A stretch of 64,000 bases of DNA from Streptomyces sclerotialus. Lineage in GTDB: Bacteria > Actinomycetota > Actinomycetes > Streptomycetales > Streptomycetaceae. The stretch is from the NCBI RefSeq assembly GCF_040907265.1, contig NZ_JBFOHP010000002.1, forward strand, positions 6,634,001-6,698,000, given 5' to 3'. Both the position numbers and the translations under genes were made by a program. Positions 18,823-27,428 of this stretch are shown here, in pieces. Within the stretch, counting starts at the first letter, position 1; each line of letters opens with the position of its first letter. Under the pieces are notes generated by a model. That model worked only from the letters and a program-made list of their open reading frames with translations, did not search any database and was not told where the DNA came from.

Positions 18823-20115
18823 ATGCAGGTAGACGAACTTCTCAAGCCGTTCCCGATCAAGGAGTTCCACCCGTTCCCGCGGGCGCTGCTGGGCCCCGGA
18901 GCCCACGAGCTGATCGGCCCCGAGGCGAAGAAGCTGGGCTTCCGGCGGGTGCTGGTGATGACCACCGGGCTGCGCGGCAGCGACACCGTGCACAAGATCG
19001 TGGAGTCGATGAAGTACCACGGCCTGGAGGTCGTGGTGTACGACCAGGTCGAGTCCAACCCCAAGGACTACAACGTCATGGACGCCGTGGCGCTGTACCA
19101 GCGGAACAAGTGCGACTCCTTCGTCTCGATCGGCGGCGGCTCCTCGCACGACGCCTGCAAGGGCGCGCGGATCTCGGTGGCCCACGACGGCCGCAGCGTC
19201 AACGAGTTCGAGGGCTTCAACAAGTCGGAGAACCCCAAGAACCCGCCGCACATCGCGGTCTCCACCACCGCCGGCACCGGCTCGGAGACCTCGTGGGCTT
19301 ACGTCATCACCGACACCACGACCGACCCGGAGAACCCGCACAAGTACGTGGCGTTCGACGACGCCTCGGTCGCCACCCTCGCGATCGACGACCCGACGCT
19401 GTACTACGACTGCCCGCTGGACTACACCGCCCAGTGCGGCTTCGACGTCCTCGCGCACGCCTCCGAGCCGTACGTCTCCCGGCTCAACTTCCAGCCCTCG
19501 CTGGGCAACGCGCTGCACTCGATCAAGCTCACCGCGCAGCACCTGCGGCAGGCGGTGTGGAACGGCCAGGACCTGGCCGGGCGCGAGGGCATGATGTACG
19601 CGCAGTACATCGCGGCGCAGGCCTTCAACTCCGGCGGCCTGGGCATCATCCACTCCATCTCGCACGCGGTCAGCGCGTTCTACGACACCCACCACGGGCT
19701 CAACAACGCCATCGCGCTGCCCCGGGTGTGGGCTTTCAACATGCCGGCGCAGTACGAGCGGTTCGCCGACATCGCCGAGGCGATGGGCGTGGACACGCAC
19801 GGCATGACCAAGGTGCGGGCCGCCGAGGCGGCGCTGGAGGCCGGGATCCGGCTGCTCCGCGACGTCGGCATCCCCGAGCGGTTCGTGGACGTCAAGCAGG
19901 ACTCGTATGCCAAGAACCGCCTGGGCCAGGGCCCGACCGCGTACTACGCGAAGGCCTCCGTGATCAGCGGTGACGCCGCCGACGTCGACCGCATCACGCA
20001 CCACGTCCTCGGCGACGCCTGCACCCCGGGCAACGCCAAGGAGTGCACCTTCGACACCGTCCGGCCGGTCGTCGAGCACTGCATGACCGGTGACCTGGAC
20101 GACTTGCTCGGCTGA
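18823..20115 (+). CDS. mno: NDMA-dependent methanol/alcohol dehydrogenase (iron-type, mycofactocin-linked)
   Basis: 430 residues. Group III iron-type alcohol dehydrogenase that keeps NAD(P) bound and oxidises methanol, ethanol and similar alcohols. In vitro the electrons go to N,N-dimethyl-4-nitrosoaniline; in vivo mycofactocin is the acceptor. Cofactor loop SIGGGSSHDACKGAR near residue 100 and VSTTAGTGSETSWAYVITD near residue 145. Metal ligands are expected from DVLAHASEPY and from the histidines in GGLGIIHSISHAVSAFYDTHHGLNN near residues 267-291. The ATG at 18823 has GGAGAGG upstream. It heads a plus-strand operon with moxR, VWA and methyltransferase genes. The symbol follows the Mycobacterium smegmatis homologue. 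Confidence 0.93.
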   Translation: MQVDELLKPFPIKEFHPFPRALLGPGAHELIGPEAKKLGFRRVLVMTTGLRGSDTVHKIVESMKYHGLEVVVYDQVESNPKDYNVMDAVALYQRNKCDSFVSIGGGSSHDACKGARISVAHDGRSVNEFEGFNKSENPKNPPHIAVSTTAGTGSETSWAYVITDTTTDPENPHKYVAFDDASVATLAIDDPTLYYDCPLDYTAQCGFDVLAHASEPYVSRLNFQPSLGNALHSIKLTAQHLRQAVWNGQDLAGREGMMYAQYIAAQAFNSGGLGIIHSISHAVSAFYDTHHGLNNAIALPRVWAFNMPAQYERFADIAEAMGVDTHGMTKVRAAEAALEAGIRLLRDVGIPERFVDVKQDSYAKNRLGQGPTAYYAKASVISGDAADVDRITHHVLGDACTPGNAKECTFDTVRPVVEHCMTGDLDDLLG

Positions 20116-20149
20116 ACCGCAGCCGAGTCCGACCCACAGCCGCGTCGGG

Positions 20150-20174
20150 CGGGGCCGGCCGCACACCGGCCCCG
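20150..20174 (+). terminator. Hairpin between the dehydrogenase and moxR genes
   Basis: cggggccgg pairs perfectly with ccggccccg over a seven-base loop, 35 bases after the stop and 30 before the next start. It may act as a partial terminator or mRNA stabiliser, giving more dehydrogenase than downstream proteins. Confidence 0.5.
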
Positions 20175-20203
20175 TGCCCCGCCCCCGGACGGACGGAGGA
20201 GCC

Positions 20204-21373
20204 GTGCCCGCCACACCCGCCCCCACCGACGAAACACCCACCGACGAAACACCCACCGACGAAACACCCACCGATGAGGCGCTCACCGATGAGGCGCTCA
20301 CCGACACCACCACCGTGTTCGCCTCGGTCGAGGAGGTGACCGAGCGGTTCGCCGCCCACGGTTACATCGCCGATCGGCGCCTGGCCACGACCGTGTTCCT
20401 GCTGTCCCGGCTGGACAAGCCGGTGCTGCTGGAGGGCCCGGCCGGCGTCGGCAAGACCGAGCTCGCCAAGACCCTCGCCGCGGCCACCGGCCGCCGCCTG
20501 CTCCGCCTGCAGTGCTACGAAGGCCAGGACGAGAGCAAGGCGCTGTACGAGTGGGACTACGGCAAGCAGCTGCTCTACACCCAGATGCTGCGCGACAAGA
20601 TCGGCGAGATCACCGCCGACGCACCCGACCTGGCGAGCGCCGTGCAGCGCATCGGCGGGCAGGACAGCGTCTTCTTCTCCGACCGCTTCCTCGCCCCGCG
20701 CCCGCTGCTGGACGCCATCCGCGGCGAGCAGCCCGCCGTGCTGCTGATCGACGAGGTGGACCGCGCGGACGAGGCGCTGGAGGCGGTGCTGCTGGAGTGC
20801 CTGGCGGAGTTCCAGGTCTCGGTGCCGGAGATCGGTACGTACACCGCGAAGGTCCCGCCGTACGTCGTGCTCACCTCCAACAACACCCGCGACCTGTCCG
20901 CCGCGCTCAAGCGCCGCTGCCTGCACCTCTTCCTGGACTACCCGGACGCGGAACGGGAGCTGGCGATCCTGCGGTCCAAGGAGACCGGGCTGCCGGAGGC
21001 CGCGGTGCGCCGGCTGGTGGAGGTCGTGCGCGGGCTGCGCGAGCTGGACCTGCGCAAGAGCCCCAGCATCTCCGAGACCGTCGACTGGGCCCGCACCCTC
21101 GCCGTCCTCGGTGTCGAGGAGCTGGACGCCCAGGTGCTCGCCGAGACTGCGAACGTGGTCCTGAAGTACGAGCGTGACATGGACCGGGCGCTGGAGGTGC
21201 TGCCCCGGCTCGTCGACCCGAACGCGGAGCTGCCCGTACCGGACGATCACCACAACGGACACGGACACGGACACGGACACGGCCACGGCCACGGACACGG
21301 CCACCACCATGACCACGACAGCTCCGGCCAGGGCGCCCGCGCCTTTTCCGCGATCACCCGCCGCAAGGCGTGA
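20204..21373 (+). CDS. MoxR-family AAA+ ATPase with repetitive N-terminus and His-rich C-terminus
   Basis: 389 residues from the GTG at 20204, right behind GGAGGAG. MoxR ATPases act with VWA proteins as chaperones that insert metals or mature metallo-dehydrogenases. Walker A is in LLEGPAGVGKTELAKTLAAA near residue 85, Walker B in AVLLIDEVDRADEALE, sensor 1 in YVVLTSNNTRDLS. The N-terminus is made of five TDExx pentapeptides encoded by 15-bp repeats. The C-terminus carries a run of Gly-His pairs followed by HHHDHD (about residues 348-370), a likely metal-binding tail. It lies between the dehydrogenase and the VWA gene. Confidence 0.9.
   Translation: MPATPAPTDETPTDETPTDETPTDEALTDEALTDTTTVFASVEEVTERFAAHGYIADRRLATTVFLLSRLDKPVLLEGPAGVGKTELAKTLAAATGRRLLRLQCYEGQDESKALYEWDYGKQLLYTQMLRDKIGEITADAPDLASAVQRIGGQDSVFFSDRFLAPRPLLDAIRGEQPAVLLIDEVDRADEALEAVLLECLAEFQVSVPEIGTYTAKVPPYVVLTSNNTRDLSAALKRRCLHLFLDYPDAERELAILRSKETGLPEAAVRRLVEVVRGLRELDLRKSPSISETVDWARTLAVLGVEELDAQVLAETANVVLKYERDMDRALEVLPRLVDPNAELPVPDDHHNGHGHGHGHGHGHGHGHHHDHDSSGQGARAFSAITRRKA
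20225..20299 (+). repeat. Five 15-bp coding repeats (TDETP/TDEAL)
   Basis: accgacgaaacaccc occurs three times in tandem (20225-20269), followed by two copies of accgatgaggcgctc (20270-20299). Each unit encodes one acidic pentapeptide at the N-terminus of the MoxR protein. Copy number may vary between strains. Confidence 0.85.
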
Positions 21374-21385
21374 GGGGGCGGTGAC

Positions 21386-22924
21386 GTGGAGAGCGGCCTG
21401 CACCGGTTCGTGCGCATCCTGCGCCTGTACGGCCTGCGGGTGTCGGTGTCGGAGGCGATGGACGCGATGCGCTGCGCGGCCCAGCCCGGCGTGCTGGCCG
21501 ACCGGGAGACGCTGCGCGAGGCGCTGCGGCTGGCGCTGGTGAAGGACCGGCGGGACGACGCGGTGTTCGACGAGCTGTTCACCGCGTTCTTCTCGCTGCG
21601 CCCGCTCGGCGAACGGGACGACGGGCACGGGCACACCCATGAGCACGACGACCTCACCGACACCGGAGCCCTGGAGTCCTTCACCGTCTCCGAGGAGCCC
21701 TCGGAGACCCCGCAGCAGGGGCACAGCCACGGCAAGCCGGCCGACATCCGGGACTACTTCGACCAGCGTGACCTGGCCGAGCAGTACAACCTCCACCAGG
21801 AGGCCAACAAGATCGACCTGGCGTCGATGACGGACGAGATCGTGCTGTCCAAGGACGGCGCGCGGGCGGGCGGTGAGGACGTGCCCTCCGTGCAGCTGGA
21901 GACCGAGCGGCTGCACGGCGCGGGCATCCCCGGCGAGCTGTCCGCCGCGACCGGCCACCGGATCGACACCGAACTGTCGGTCGCCCAGCAGGACGCCCTC
22001 CTCGGGTGGCTCGCGACCGGTGACGACACGGACGACCTGGACCGGGAGGCGCTGGACGCGCTGCGCCGCCGTCTCGCAGGCACCCTCGACAACCTTCCCG
22101 AGCTGCTGAAACGCCACCTCGACCGGCTCGCCGAGCTGGAGTCGGCCGCCGTGGAGACCCGGATCGCCGAGCAGGTACGGGCCGAGCGCGTCGACGAGGA
22201 CGAGCGGGCCGAACTGGAGGAGGCGCTGCGCCGGGTGGCGCGGTCCCTGCACGGCGCGCTGACCAGCCGGAAGCGCCCGACCCCGCGCGGCCGGGTGCAC
22301 CCGGGCCGCACGATGCGCCGGAACATGCGGTACGACGGCGTACCGTTCCGCCCGGTCACCGTCACCCGCGCCGAGGACAAGCCGCGCCTCGTCGTCCTCG
22401 CCGACGTCTCGCTCTCCGTACGGTCCACCGCCCGCTTCACCCTGCACCTCGTGCACGGCCTGCAGTCGCTCTTCGCGCAGGTGCGGACCTTCGCCTTCGT
22501 CGACGAACCGACCGAGATCACCGAGCTGTTCGCCGAGCACCCGCTGGAGCGCGCGCTCGGCCTGGTCTTCGACGGCCTCCCGGCCGGCGGCCTGCTCGAC
22601 ACCGACGCCAACTCCGACTACGGCCGCGCCTTCGACCTGCTCCTGGCGGACCACGGCGGCGCCTTCAACCGCCGCACCACGTTCCTCGTACTCGGCGACG
22701 GCCGCGGCAACGGCAACGACCCGGGCATCGACGCCTTCGCCGAGCTGACCCGCCGCGTCCGGCAGACCCTGTGGCTCACCCCCGAGCCGCGCTACTCCTG
22801 GGGCCTGGGCGCGTGCGACCTGCCGCGGTACGCGGAGTTCTGCGACCGCGTGCAGGTCGTCGGCGACCTCGCCGGGCTGCGGCGCACGGCCGACCGCATC
22901 GCGGCGGAGGTGACGGGCCGGTGA
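21386..22924 (+). CDS. VWA (CoxE-like) protein with His-rich segment
   Basis: 512 residues, GTG start 13 bases after the moxR stop, with GAGGGGG upstream. The C-terminal third is a von Willebrand A domain with a MIDAS motif, LVVLADVSLSVRSTARF (D-x-S-x-S), near residue 335, and DLLLADHGGAFNRRTTFLVLGDGRG later. The N-terminal part resembles CoxE. A His/Asp-rich stretch, DDGHGHTHEHDD, is at about residues 74-85. With the MoxR ATPase it probably forms a maturation or metal-insertion complex for the adjacent dehydrogenase. The stop overlaps the next start by four bases (GTGA). Confidence 0.88.
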   Translation: MESGLHRFVRILRLYGLRVSVSEAMDAMRCAAQPGVLADRETLREALRLALVKDRRDDAVFDELFTAFFSLRPLGERDDGHGHTHEHDDLTDTGALESFTVSEEPSETPQQGHSHGKPADIRDYFDQRDLAEQYNLHQEANKIDLASMTDEIVLSKDGARAGGEDVPSVQLETERLHGAGIPGELSAATGHRIDTELSVAQQDALLGWLATGDDTDDLDREALDALRRRLAGTLDNLPELLKRHLDRLAELESAAVETRIAEQVRAERVDEDERAELEEALRRVARSLHGALTSRKRPTPRGRVHPGRTMRRNMRYDGVPFRPVTVTRAEDKPRLVVLADVSLSVRSTARFTLHLVHGLQSLFAQVRTFAFVDEPTEITELFAEHPLERALGLVFDGLPAGGLLDTDANSDYGRAFDLLLADHGGAFNRRTTFLVLGDGRGNGNDPGIDAFAELTRRVRQTLWLTPEPRYSWGLGACDLPRYAEFCDRVQVVGDLAGLRRTADRIAAEVTGR

Positions 22925-23856
22925 CCGCGCCCGACCGGCTCCGGCTCGCCGCCACCGCCATCGACCCGCTCGCCCCGCACCGCCCTGGCCACTACGCCGA
23001 CCATCTGGTCAGCGTGGTCCGCGCGGGCACCCGCGAGAATGCCGGCGCCCCGGAACCCCCGGTCGTACGGACGGACCATTTCTGCTTGCGCCGCCGTGCC
23101 CACCGGATCGAGGTGACCCACCGGATCGCCCCGGAAGCGCTCGACAACGATCTGGCCGGGCTGCTCGCCGGGGAGCTGTTCGCGCCCGGCTGGCTGTCCG
23201 GGCCCGACGTCTTCGAGCGGGTCTTCACGGGGGTGGTGCGCTCCTGCGTGGACGGCCCGGTCCGCTCCTGGAGCCGGTTCTACGACAACACCCTGGCCCG
23301 CATCCGCGCCTGCTGGGAGGCGGCGGAGCCCGCCGGGCACTCCTCGATCGCCGGGTTCACGCCGGTCTACCGCCGCACCCTGGACCTGGTGCCGCCCGGC
23401 ACCGTCCTGGACCTCGGCGCCTGCTTCGGCTTCCTCGCCCTGCTGCTCGTCGGACGGCGGCCGCGGGACACGCACACCGTCCTCGCCTCCGACGTGTCAC
23501 CCGGCACGATGCGGCTGCTCGAAGCGGTCGCGGAGGCCCGCGGGACGCCGTTGCGCACCCTCGCCTGCGACGCCGCGCGGGTGCCGCTCCCGGACCGCTC
23601 CGTGGACACCGTCACCGCCATCCACCTGCTGGAACATCTCGACCCTCGGCACGGCACCGCGGTCGTGACCGAAGCCCTGCGGCTGGCCCGGCGGCGGGTG
23701 GTGATCGCGGTGCCGTACGAGGACGAGCCGACCGCGGCGTACGGGCACGTCCGCAGCTTCGACCGGGACCAGCTCACCGCGCTCGGCCGGGCCACCGGGC
23801 GCCCTTTCACCGTCACGGACTTCCACGGCGGCTGGCTGGTGCTCGATCCGGCCTGA
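22921..23856 (+). CDS. mftM: Probable mycofactocin oligosaccharide methyltransferase MftM
   Basis: 311 residues, GTG at 22921 coupled to the VWA gene. The C-terminal half is a SAM-dependent methyltransferase: motif I TVLDLGACFGFLALLLV near residue 160, ASDVSPGTMRLLEAVAE, then DTVTAIHLLEHLDPRHGTAV and the post-motif region. The N-terminal 140 residues (HYADHLVSVVRAGTREN onward) are unlike generic methyltransferases. MftM methylates the second glucose of the mycofactocin glycan in mycobacteria, and its gene there lies beside the same dehydrogenase and two-component genes. The assignment rests on context and overall look, so it is probable and not certain. Confidence 0.75.
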   Translation: MTAPDRLRLAATAIDPLAPHRPGHYADHLVSVVRAGTRENAGAPEPPVVRTDHFCLRRRAHRIEVTHRIAPEALDNDLAGLLAGELFAPGWLSGPDVFERVFTGVVRSCVDGPVRSWSRFYDNTLARIRACWEAAEPAGHSSIAGFTPVYRRTLDLVPPGTVLDLGACFGFLALLLVGRRPRDTHTVLASDVSPGTMRLLEAVAEARGTPLRTLACDAARVPLPDRSVDTVTAIHLLEHLDPRHGTAVVTEALRLARRRVVIAVPYEDEPTAAYGHVRSFDRDQLTALGRATGRPFTVTDFHGGWLVLDPA

Positions 23857-23875
23857 GCACAGCGGGCGGGCCCCG

Positions 23876-24586
23876 TCAGATCACACCCATCTTGCTCGCC
23901 TCGTACACCGCCTCGGCCCGGCTCGCCGCGTCCAGCTTCCGCATGATGTTGCGGACGTGGAACTTCACCGTGGTCTCGGAGATGTAGAGCCGGGTGCCGA
24001 TGTCGCGGTTGCTCAGCCCCCGGGCGAGCAGTTCCAGCACCCGCAGTTCCCGCTCGGTGAAGACCGGCCGGTCGGCCGGCGGCCGCATGGACCGCACCAT
24101 CGCGGCCGCCGAGCGGGAGTCGAAGGCGCTCTCGTTGCGGGCCACGGCCCGGATGGAGCGCAGCAGTTCGGTGGTGTCCACGTCCTTGACCACATAGCCG
24201 CGCGCGCCGTGCTGGATCGCGCCCACCACCAGCGCGTCGTCGAGGAAGGTGGTGAGGACGAGGACCGCGAGGCCCGGATGGCGCTCGGTGAGCCGCGCGC
24301 ACAGCTCCAGGCCCTCCGCGTCGGCCCCGGTGGACAGCTTCAGGTCCAGCAGCACGATGTCGGGGCCGGTGCGCTCGGTGACGGCGACGGCCTCCGCCGC
24401 CGTGCTGGCCTCCCCGACGATCTCCAAATCCGGCTCCCGCTCCAGGATGGAGCGCAGCCCCTGCCGGACGATCGCGTGGTCGTCGACGAGGACGACCCGC
24501 ACCCGTGCGGTGGCCTCGGCGGCCGCGGCGGCCGGCGCGTCGGACGTGCGCTGCTCTGTGGTCATCGGGGTCGTCTCACTGGTCAT
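23876..24586 (-). CDS. NarL/LuxR-type response regulator, MnoR/MadR-like
   Basis: 236 residues from ATG 24586, which has GGAGGA upstream and overlaps the kinase stop; ATG 24607 is less likely. Receiver domain: VRVVLVDDHAIVRQGLRSIL at about 30-49, phospho-acceptor Asp in GPDIVLLDLKLSTG, and the switch lysine in GYVVKDVDT. C-terminal LuxR helix-turn-helix: FTERELRVLELLARGLSNRD through SETTVKFHVRNIMRKL. The MnoSR system of Mycobacterium smegmatis, encoded in the same context, controls mno and mft genes, so this regulator probably activates mftA, the NDMA-linked dehydrogenase and the second alcohol dehydrogenase. Convergent with mftM. Confidence 0.88.
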   Translation of the reverse strand: MTSETTPMTTEQRTSDAPAAAAAEATARVRVVLVDDHAIVRQGLRSILEREPDLEIVGEASTAAEAVAVTERTGPDIVLLDLKLSTGADAEGLELCARLTERHPGLAVLVLTTFLDDALVVGAIQHGARGYVVKDVDTTELLRSIRAVARNESAFDSRSAAAMVRSMRPPADRPVFTERELRVLELLARGLSNRDIGTRLYISETTVKFHVRNIMRKLDAASRAEAVYEASKMGVI

Positions 24587-26021
24587 CGGGGTCCTCCGGA
24601 TCGGCACGGACCGGCAGCGGAATCTCCACCCGCAGCTGGATGCCGCCCAGCCGCGCCCGCCGGATGGACAGGGCGCCGCCCAGTTCCTCGGCCCTGGCCA
24701 GCATGTTGGCCAGCCCGCGGTGGCGGCCCGACAGGTCGGCGGCCCGGCACAGCCGCAGCGCCCGCCGGAGCTGCGCCGGGTCGCCGGTACCGTCGTCCGA
24801 CACGCTCAGCACGACGGTGTCCGGGCGGTATCCCAGATGGATCACGGCCCGGCCGGCCCCGCCGTGCGCCGCCGCGTTGAACAGCGCCTCGCCGGCCAGC
24901 CGCAGGAGTGACTGCTCGGCATGCGGTGGCAGTGGCACGGGACTGCCCGCCACCCGTACGCGCACCTCCAGCTCGGACCGGAGATGGACCGACGACAGGC
25001 GTTCCAGCATCACCGGGAGCGGTCCCGGCGGCTCGTCGGAGGTGTGGTGCAGCGCGTAGATCGCGGCCCGCAGCTGTTCCACGGCCTGCCGGTTGAGGTC
25101 CTTGGCGGCCGAGAGCCGGTCGGCGACATCCGCCACCGGGCCGCCCAGCGCGGCCAGTTCGGCCCGGCACACCTCCATCGTCATGCCCGCGCTGAGCACG
25201 TACTGCGTGACGCTGTCGTGCAACTCCCGGGCGATGCGGTGGCGTTCGTCGTCCAGCGCCTGCCGCTGCATCGCCTCGACCAGCCGCGCCTGCGTCTCCG
25301 CCAGCTCGGCGCTGCGTGCCGCGAGGTCCTTCGCCTGCCGGGCGGCGGCCTCGGAGAGCTGTTCCGTACGGCCGCGCAGCCGGGTCGCGGAGTGGAAGAG
25401 GTAGGAGTTGTGCAGTGCGACGGCCGCCTGGTTCGCGAGGACGCGCAGGATCGCCAGGTCGGTGTCGGCCACTTCGAGCCCACTGCCGGGCTGTGCCGCG
25501 ATGCCGCCCACCGGCTCGTCGTCCAGCGTCATCGGGGCCCGCACCCAGCCGTCGCCGCCGCCCGCCGCCTCCGCCTCCCACGGCCGGGTCCGCAGCACCA
25601 CCAGGTGCGCGCGTACGTCGGCGGGCAGCCTGGTCTCGTCGTCGATCAGCACGTCGTCGGCGAGCAGCAGGAACCGCGGCCGGGCGGCGCGCAGCGCACC
25701 GTCCGCCACCGCCAGCAGCAGCCGGCGCGCCTGAAGGTGCTCGGCCGCTGCCCGTACCACCGCCTCGACCAGCGCCCGCGGGCCTTCGGCCGTACGGACC
25801 AGGGCGCGGGAGATGCCGTCCAGCGCCTCCACGGCCCGCTCCAGGCGTTCGGTGGAGCGGACGTACGCCGGGTAGAAGGACCGTTTTCCCGAGCGCAGAC
25901 CTGTGAGCGCGCCCAGATCCGTCCCGGCGCCTGGACCCTGACGGGTATCCGTCCCGGCGCCCGGCCGCTGACCTGCATCCGTCCCGACACCTGTTCCTGG
26001 TCCCTGACCTGCGTAGTTCAT
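24576..26021 (-). CDS. GAF-domain sensor histidine kinase, MnoS/MadS-like
   Basis: 481 residues, no transmembrane segments, so a cytosolic sensor. A Gly/Thr/Asp-rich N-terminus with three imperfect repeats (GTDAGQRPGAGTDTRQGPGA) precedes a GAF domain (about 75-220), a coiled coil, the HisKA_3 box with the phospho-histidine in RHRIARELHDSVTQYVLSAG near residue 275, and an HATPase domain with GEALFNAAAHG, DDGTGDP and GRHRGLANMLARAEELGG. It overlaps the response regulator by 11 bases. The N-terminal repeats come from a DNA repeat at about 25915-25990. It probably senses an alcohol or aldehyde; the ligand is unknown. Confidence 0.9.
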   Translation of the reverse strand: MNYAGQGPGTGVGTDAGQRPGAGTDTRQGPGAGTDLGALTGLRSGKRSFYPAYVRSTERLERAVEALDGISRALVRTAEGPRALVEAVVRAAAEHLQARRLLLAVADGALRAARPRFLLLADDVLIDDETRLPADVRAHLVVLRTRPWEAEAAGGGDGWVRAPMTLDDEPVGGIAAQPGSGLEVADTDLAILRVLANQAAVALHNSYLFHSATRLRGRTEQLSEAAARQAKDLAARSAELAETQARLVEAMQRQALDDERHRIARELHDSVTQYVLSAGMTMEVCRAELAALGGPVADVADRLSAAKDLNRQAVEQLRAAIYALHHTSDEPPGPLPVMLERLSSVHLRSELEVRVRVAGSPVPLPPHAEQSLLRLAGEALFNAAAHGGAGRAVIHLGYRPDTVVLSVSDDGTGDPAQLRRALRLCRAADLSGRHRGLANMLARAEELGGALSIRRARLGGIQLRVEIPLPVRADPEDPDDQ

Positions 26022-26031
26022 CGCGACCGCC

Positions 26032-27231
26032 TCACAGCGCCGCGCGGAAGAGCGCCTCGATGTCCTGCGCCCCGGCGTCCCGCGGATTGGTGGCCAGGCA
26101 GGCGTCCTTGAGCGTGGTCCTGGCCAGCCGCGGCAGATCGGTCTCGGCGACGCCGAGGCTGGCCAGGCCCTTCGGCACGCCCACGTCGTCCGCGAGCGCC
26201 CGGACCCGTTCGGCCAGCGCCAGTGCCGCTTCCTCCGGCGGTACCCCGTCGGTGGGCAGTCCGGCCGCTTCCGCCAGCGCGACGAAGCGGTCCGGGCGGG
26301 CCGCCGCGTTGAAGCGGATCACATGCGGCAGCAGCACGCCGTTGACCACGCCGTGCGGTGCGTCCAGCAGGCCGCCGACCTGGTGGCTCATCGCATGCGT
26401 CGCGCCCAGGATCGCGTTGGTGAAGGCCATCCCCGCCTCCAGCGAGCCCTGCGCCATCGCCAGCCGCGGGCTGACCTCTTTGGGCCGTACCTGTGTGCCC
26501 ACCAGGTGGCCGGTGATCAGCTGGACGGCGTGCAGCGCGAGGGTGTCGGTGAGCGGATTGTGCGCCCGGGAGACGAACGACTCGATGGCGTGCGTGAGGG
26601 CGTCCAGGCCGGTCGCGGCGTTCAGCCAGTCCGGCATGGTGGTCAGCAGCCGCGGATCGATCAGCGAGATCTCCGGCACCAGCGTCCGGCTGATGATCGT
26701 GATCTTCACCTGCTCCGCGGTGTCCGTGATCACCGCGAACTGTGAGACGTCCGCGCCCGTACCGGACGTGGACGGCACCATCACCGTCGGCGGGATCGGC
26801 AGCCCCACCAGGTCCACGCCCTCGAAGTCCAGGATCCGGCCGCCGTTGCTGGCGAGGATCGCCACGCCCTTCGCCGCGTCGATGCACGACCCGCCGCCCA
26901 GCGCGATGATCACATCGCTGCCGCTCTCCGCGTAGCACTGGAAACCGGCCTCCACCTCGTGGTCCTTCGGGTTCGGCGTCACCGCGTGCCACACCACGGG
27001 GCGCAGCCCCACCTGCCGCAGATGACCGACCGCCTCGTCCACCCAGCCCGCCTCGATCAGGCCCGGGTCCGTGACGAGGAACGGGCGGCGGCCTCCGATA
27101 CGCAGCGCGCAGTGGCCCAGCTCCGCCAGCGAACCGGGCCCGAACACGACCTCGGGCGCATGGAACTTGGCCAGTTGTGCGGGGGCCGCTTCCGTACCGC
27201 CGGCCGTCACGGTGCCGTTCGACAGCGGCAT
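26032..27231 (-). CDS. Iron-containing alcohol dehydrogenase, 1,3-propanediol dehydrogenase-like
   Basis: 399 residues; ATG 27231 with AGGAGG seven bases upstream. Group III dehydrogenase fold: DVIIALGGGSCIDAAKGVAI near residue 100, VPSTSGTGADVSQFAVITDT near 145. The metal ligands are in NAATGLDALTHAIESFVS (Asp-x3-His) and in LGATHAMSHQVGGLLDAPHG. It reads directly into the kinase gene (10-base gap), so alcohol dehydrogenase, sensor and regulator form one operon. In Mycobacterium smegmatis the matching gene was annotated as a 1,3-propanediol dehydrogenase under the same two-component control. Whether it is NAD-exchanging or mycofactocin-linked cannot be told from sequence. Confidence 0.9.
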   Translation of the reverse strand: MPLSNGTVTAGGTEAAPAQLAKFHAPEVVFGPGSLAELGHCALRIGGRRPFLVTDPGLIEAGWVDEAVGHLRQVGLRPVVWHAVTPNPKDHEVEAGFQCYAESGSDVIIALGGGSCIDAAKGVAILASNGGRILDFEGVDLVGLPIPPTVMVPSTSGTGADVSQFAVITDTAEQVKITIISRTLVPEISLIDPRLLTTMPDWLNAATGLDALTHAIESFVSRAHNPLTDTLALHAVQLITGHLVGTQVRPKEVSPRLAMAQGSLEAGMAFTNAILGATHAMSHQVGGLLDAPHGVVNGVLLPHVIRFNAAARPDRFVALAEAAGLPTDGVPPEEAALALAERVRALADDVGVPKGLASLGVAETDLPRLARTTLKDACLATNPRDAGAQDIEALFRAAL

Positions 27232-27375
27232 GCACCCTCCTGGAATGGGGGTCTGTGCTCCGGGCGCGGAGCGCAGTATTTTTACGGTTCACCGATCAAT
27301 AACACCCTCGTCACATGCGCACAACGCTAGAGGCGGCGGGGGTGGGCGCAATACCGTCCACCGGGACGGGGAGAT

Positions 27376-27393
27376 CCTGTCCGGTCGGACAGG
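27376..27393. promoter_or_regulatory. Palindrome cctgtccg-gt-cggacagg, candidate shared operator
   Basis: Perfect 8-bp arms around two central bases. The core TCCGGTCGGAC matches the one between mftA and the dehydrogenase (18669-18690) except for one base. It sits 145 bases from the alcohol dehydrogenase start and 98 from the GAF-regulator start, similar to the distances at the other site. Confidence 0.5.
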
Positions 27394-27428
27394 TGCGCTA
27401 CGGAAGCTGCCGGGGGACGATTATTGGT

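Noticed and set aside
21255..21310. Short tandem DNA repeat as a regulatory element
   Set aside because: It encodes the Gly-His tract in frame within the MoxR gene, so it is explained by coding sequence.
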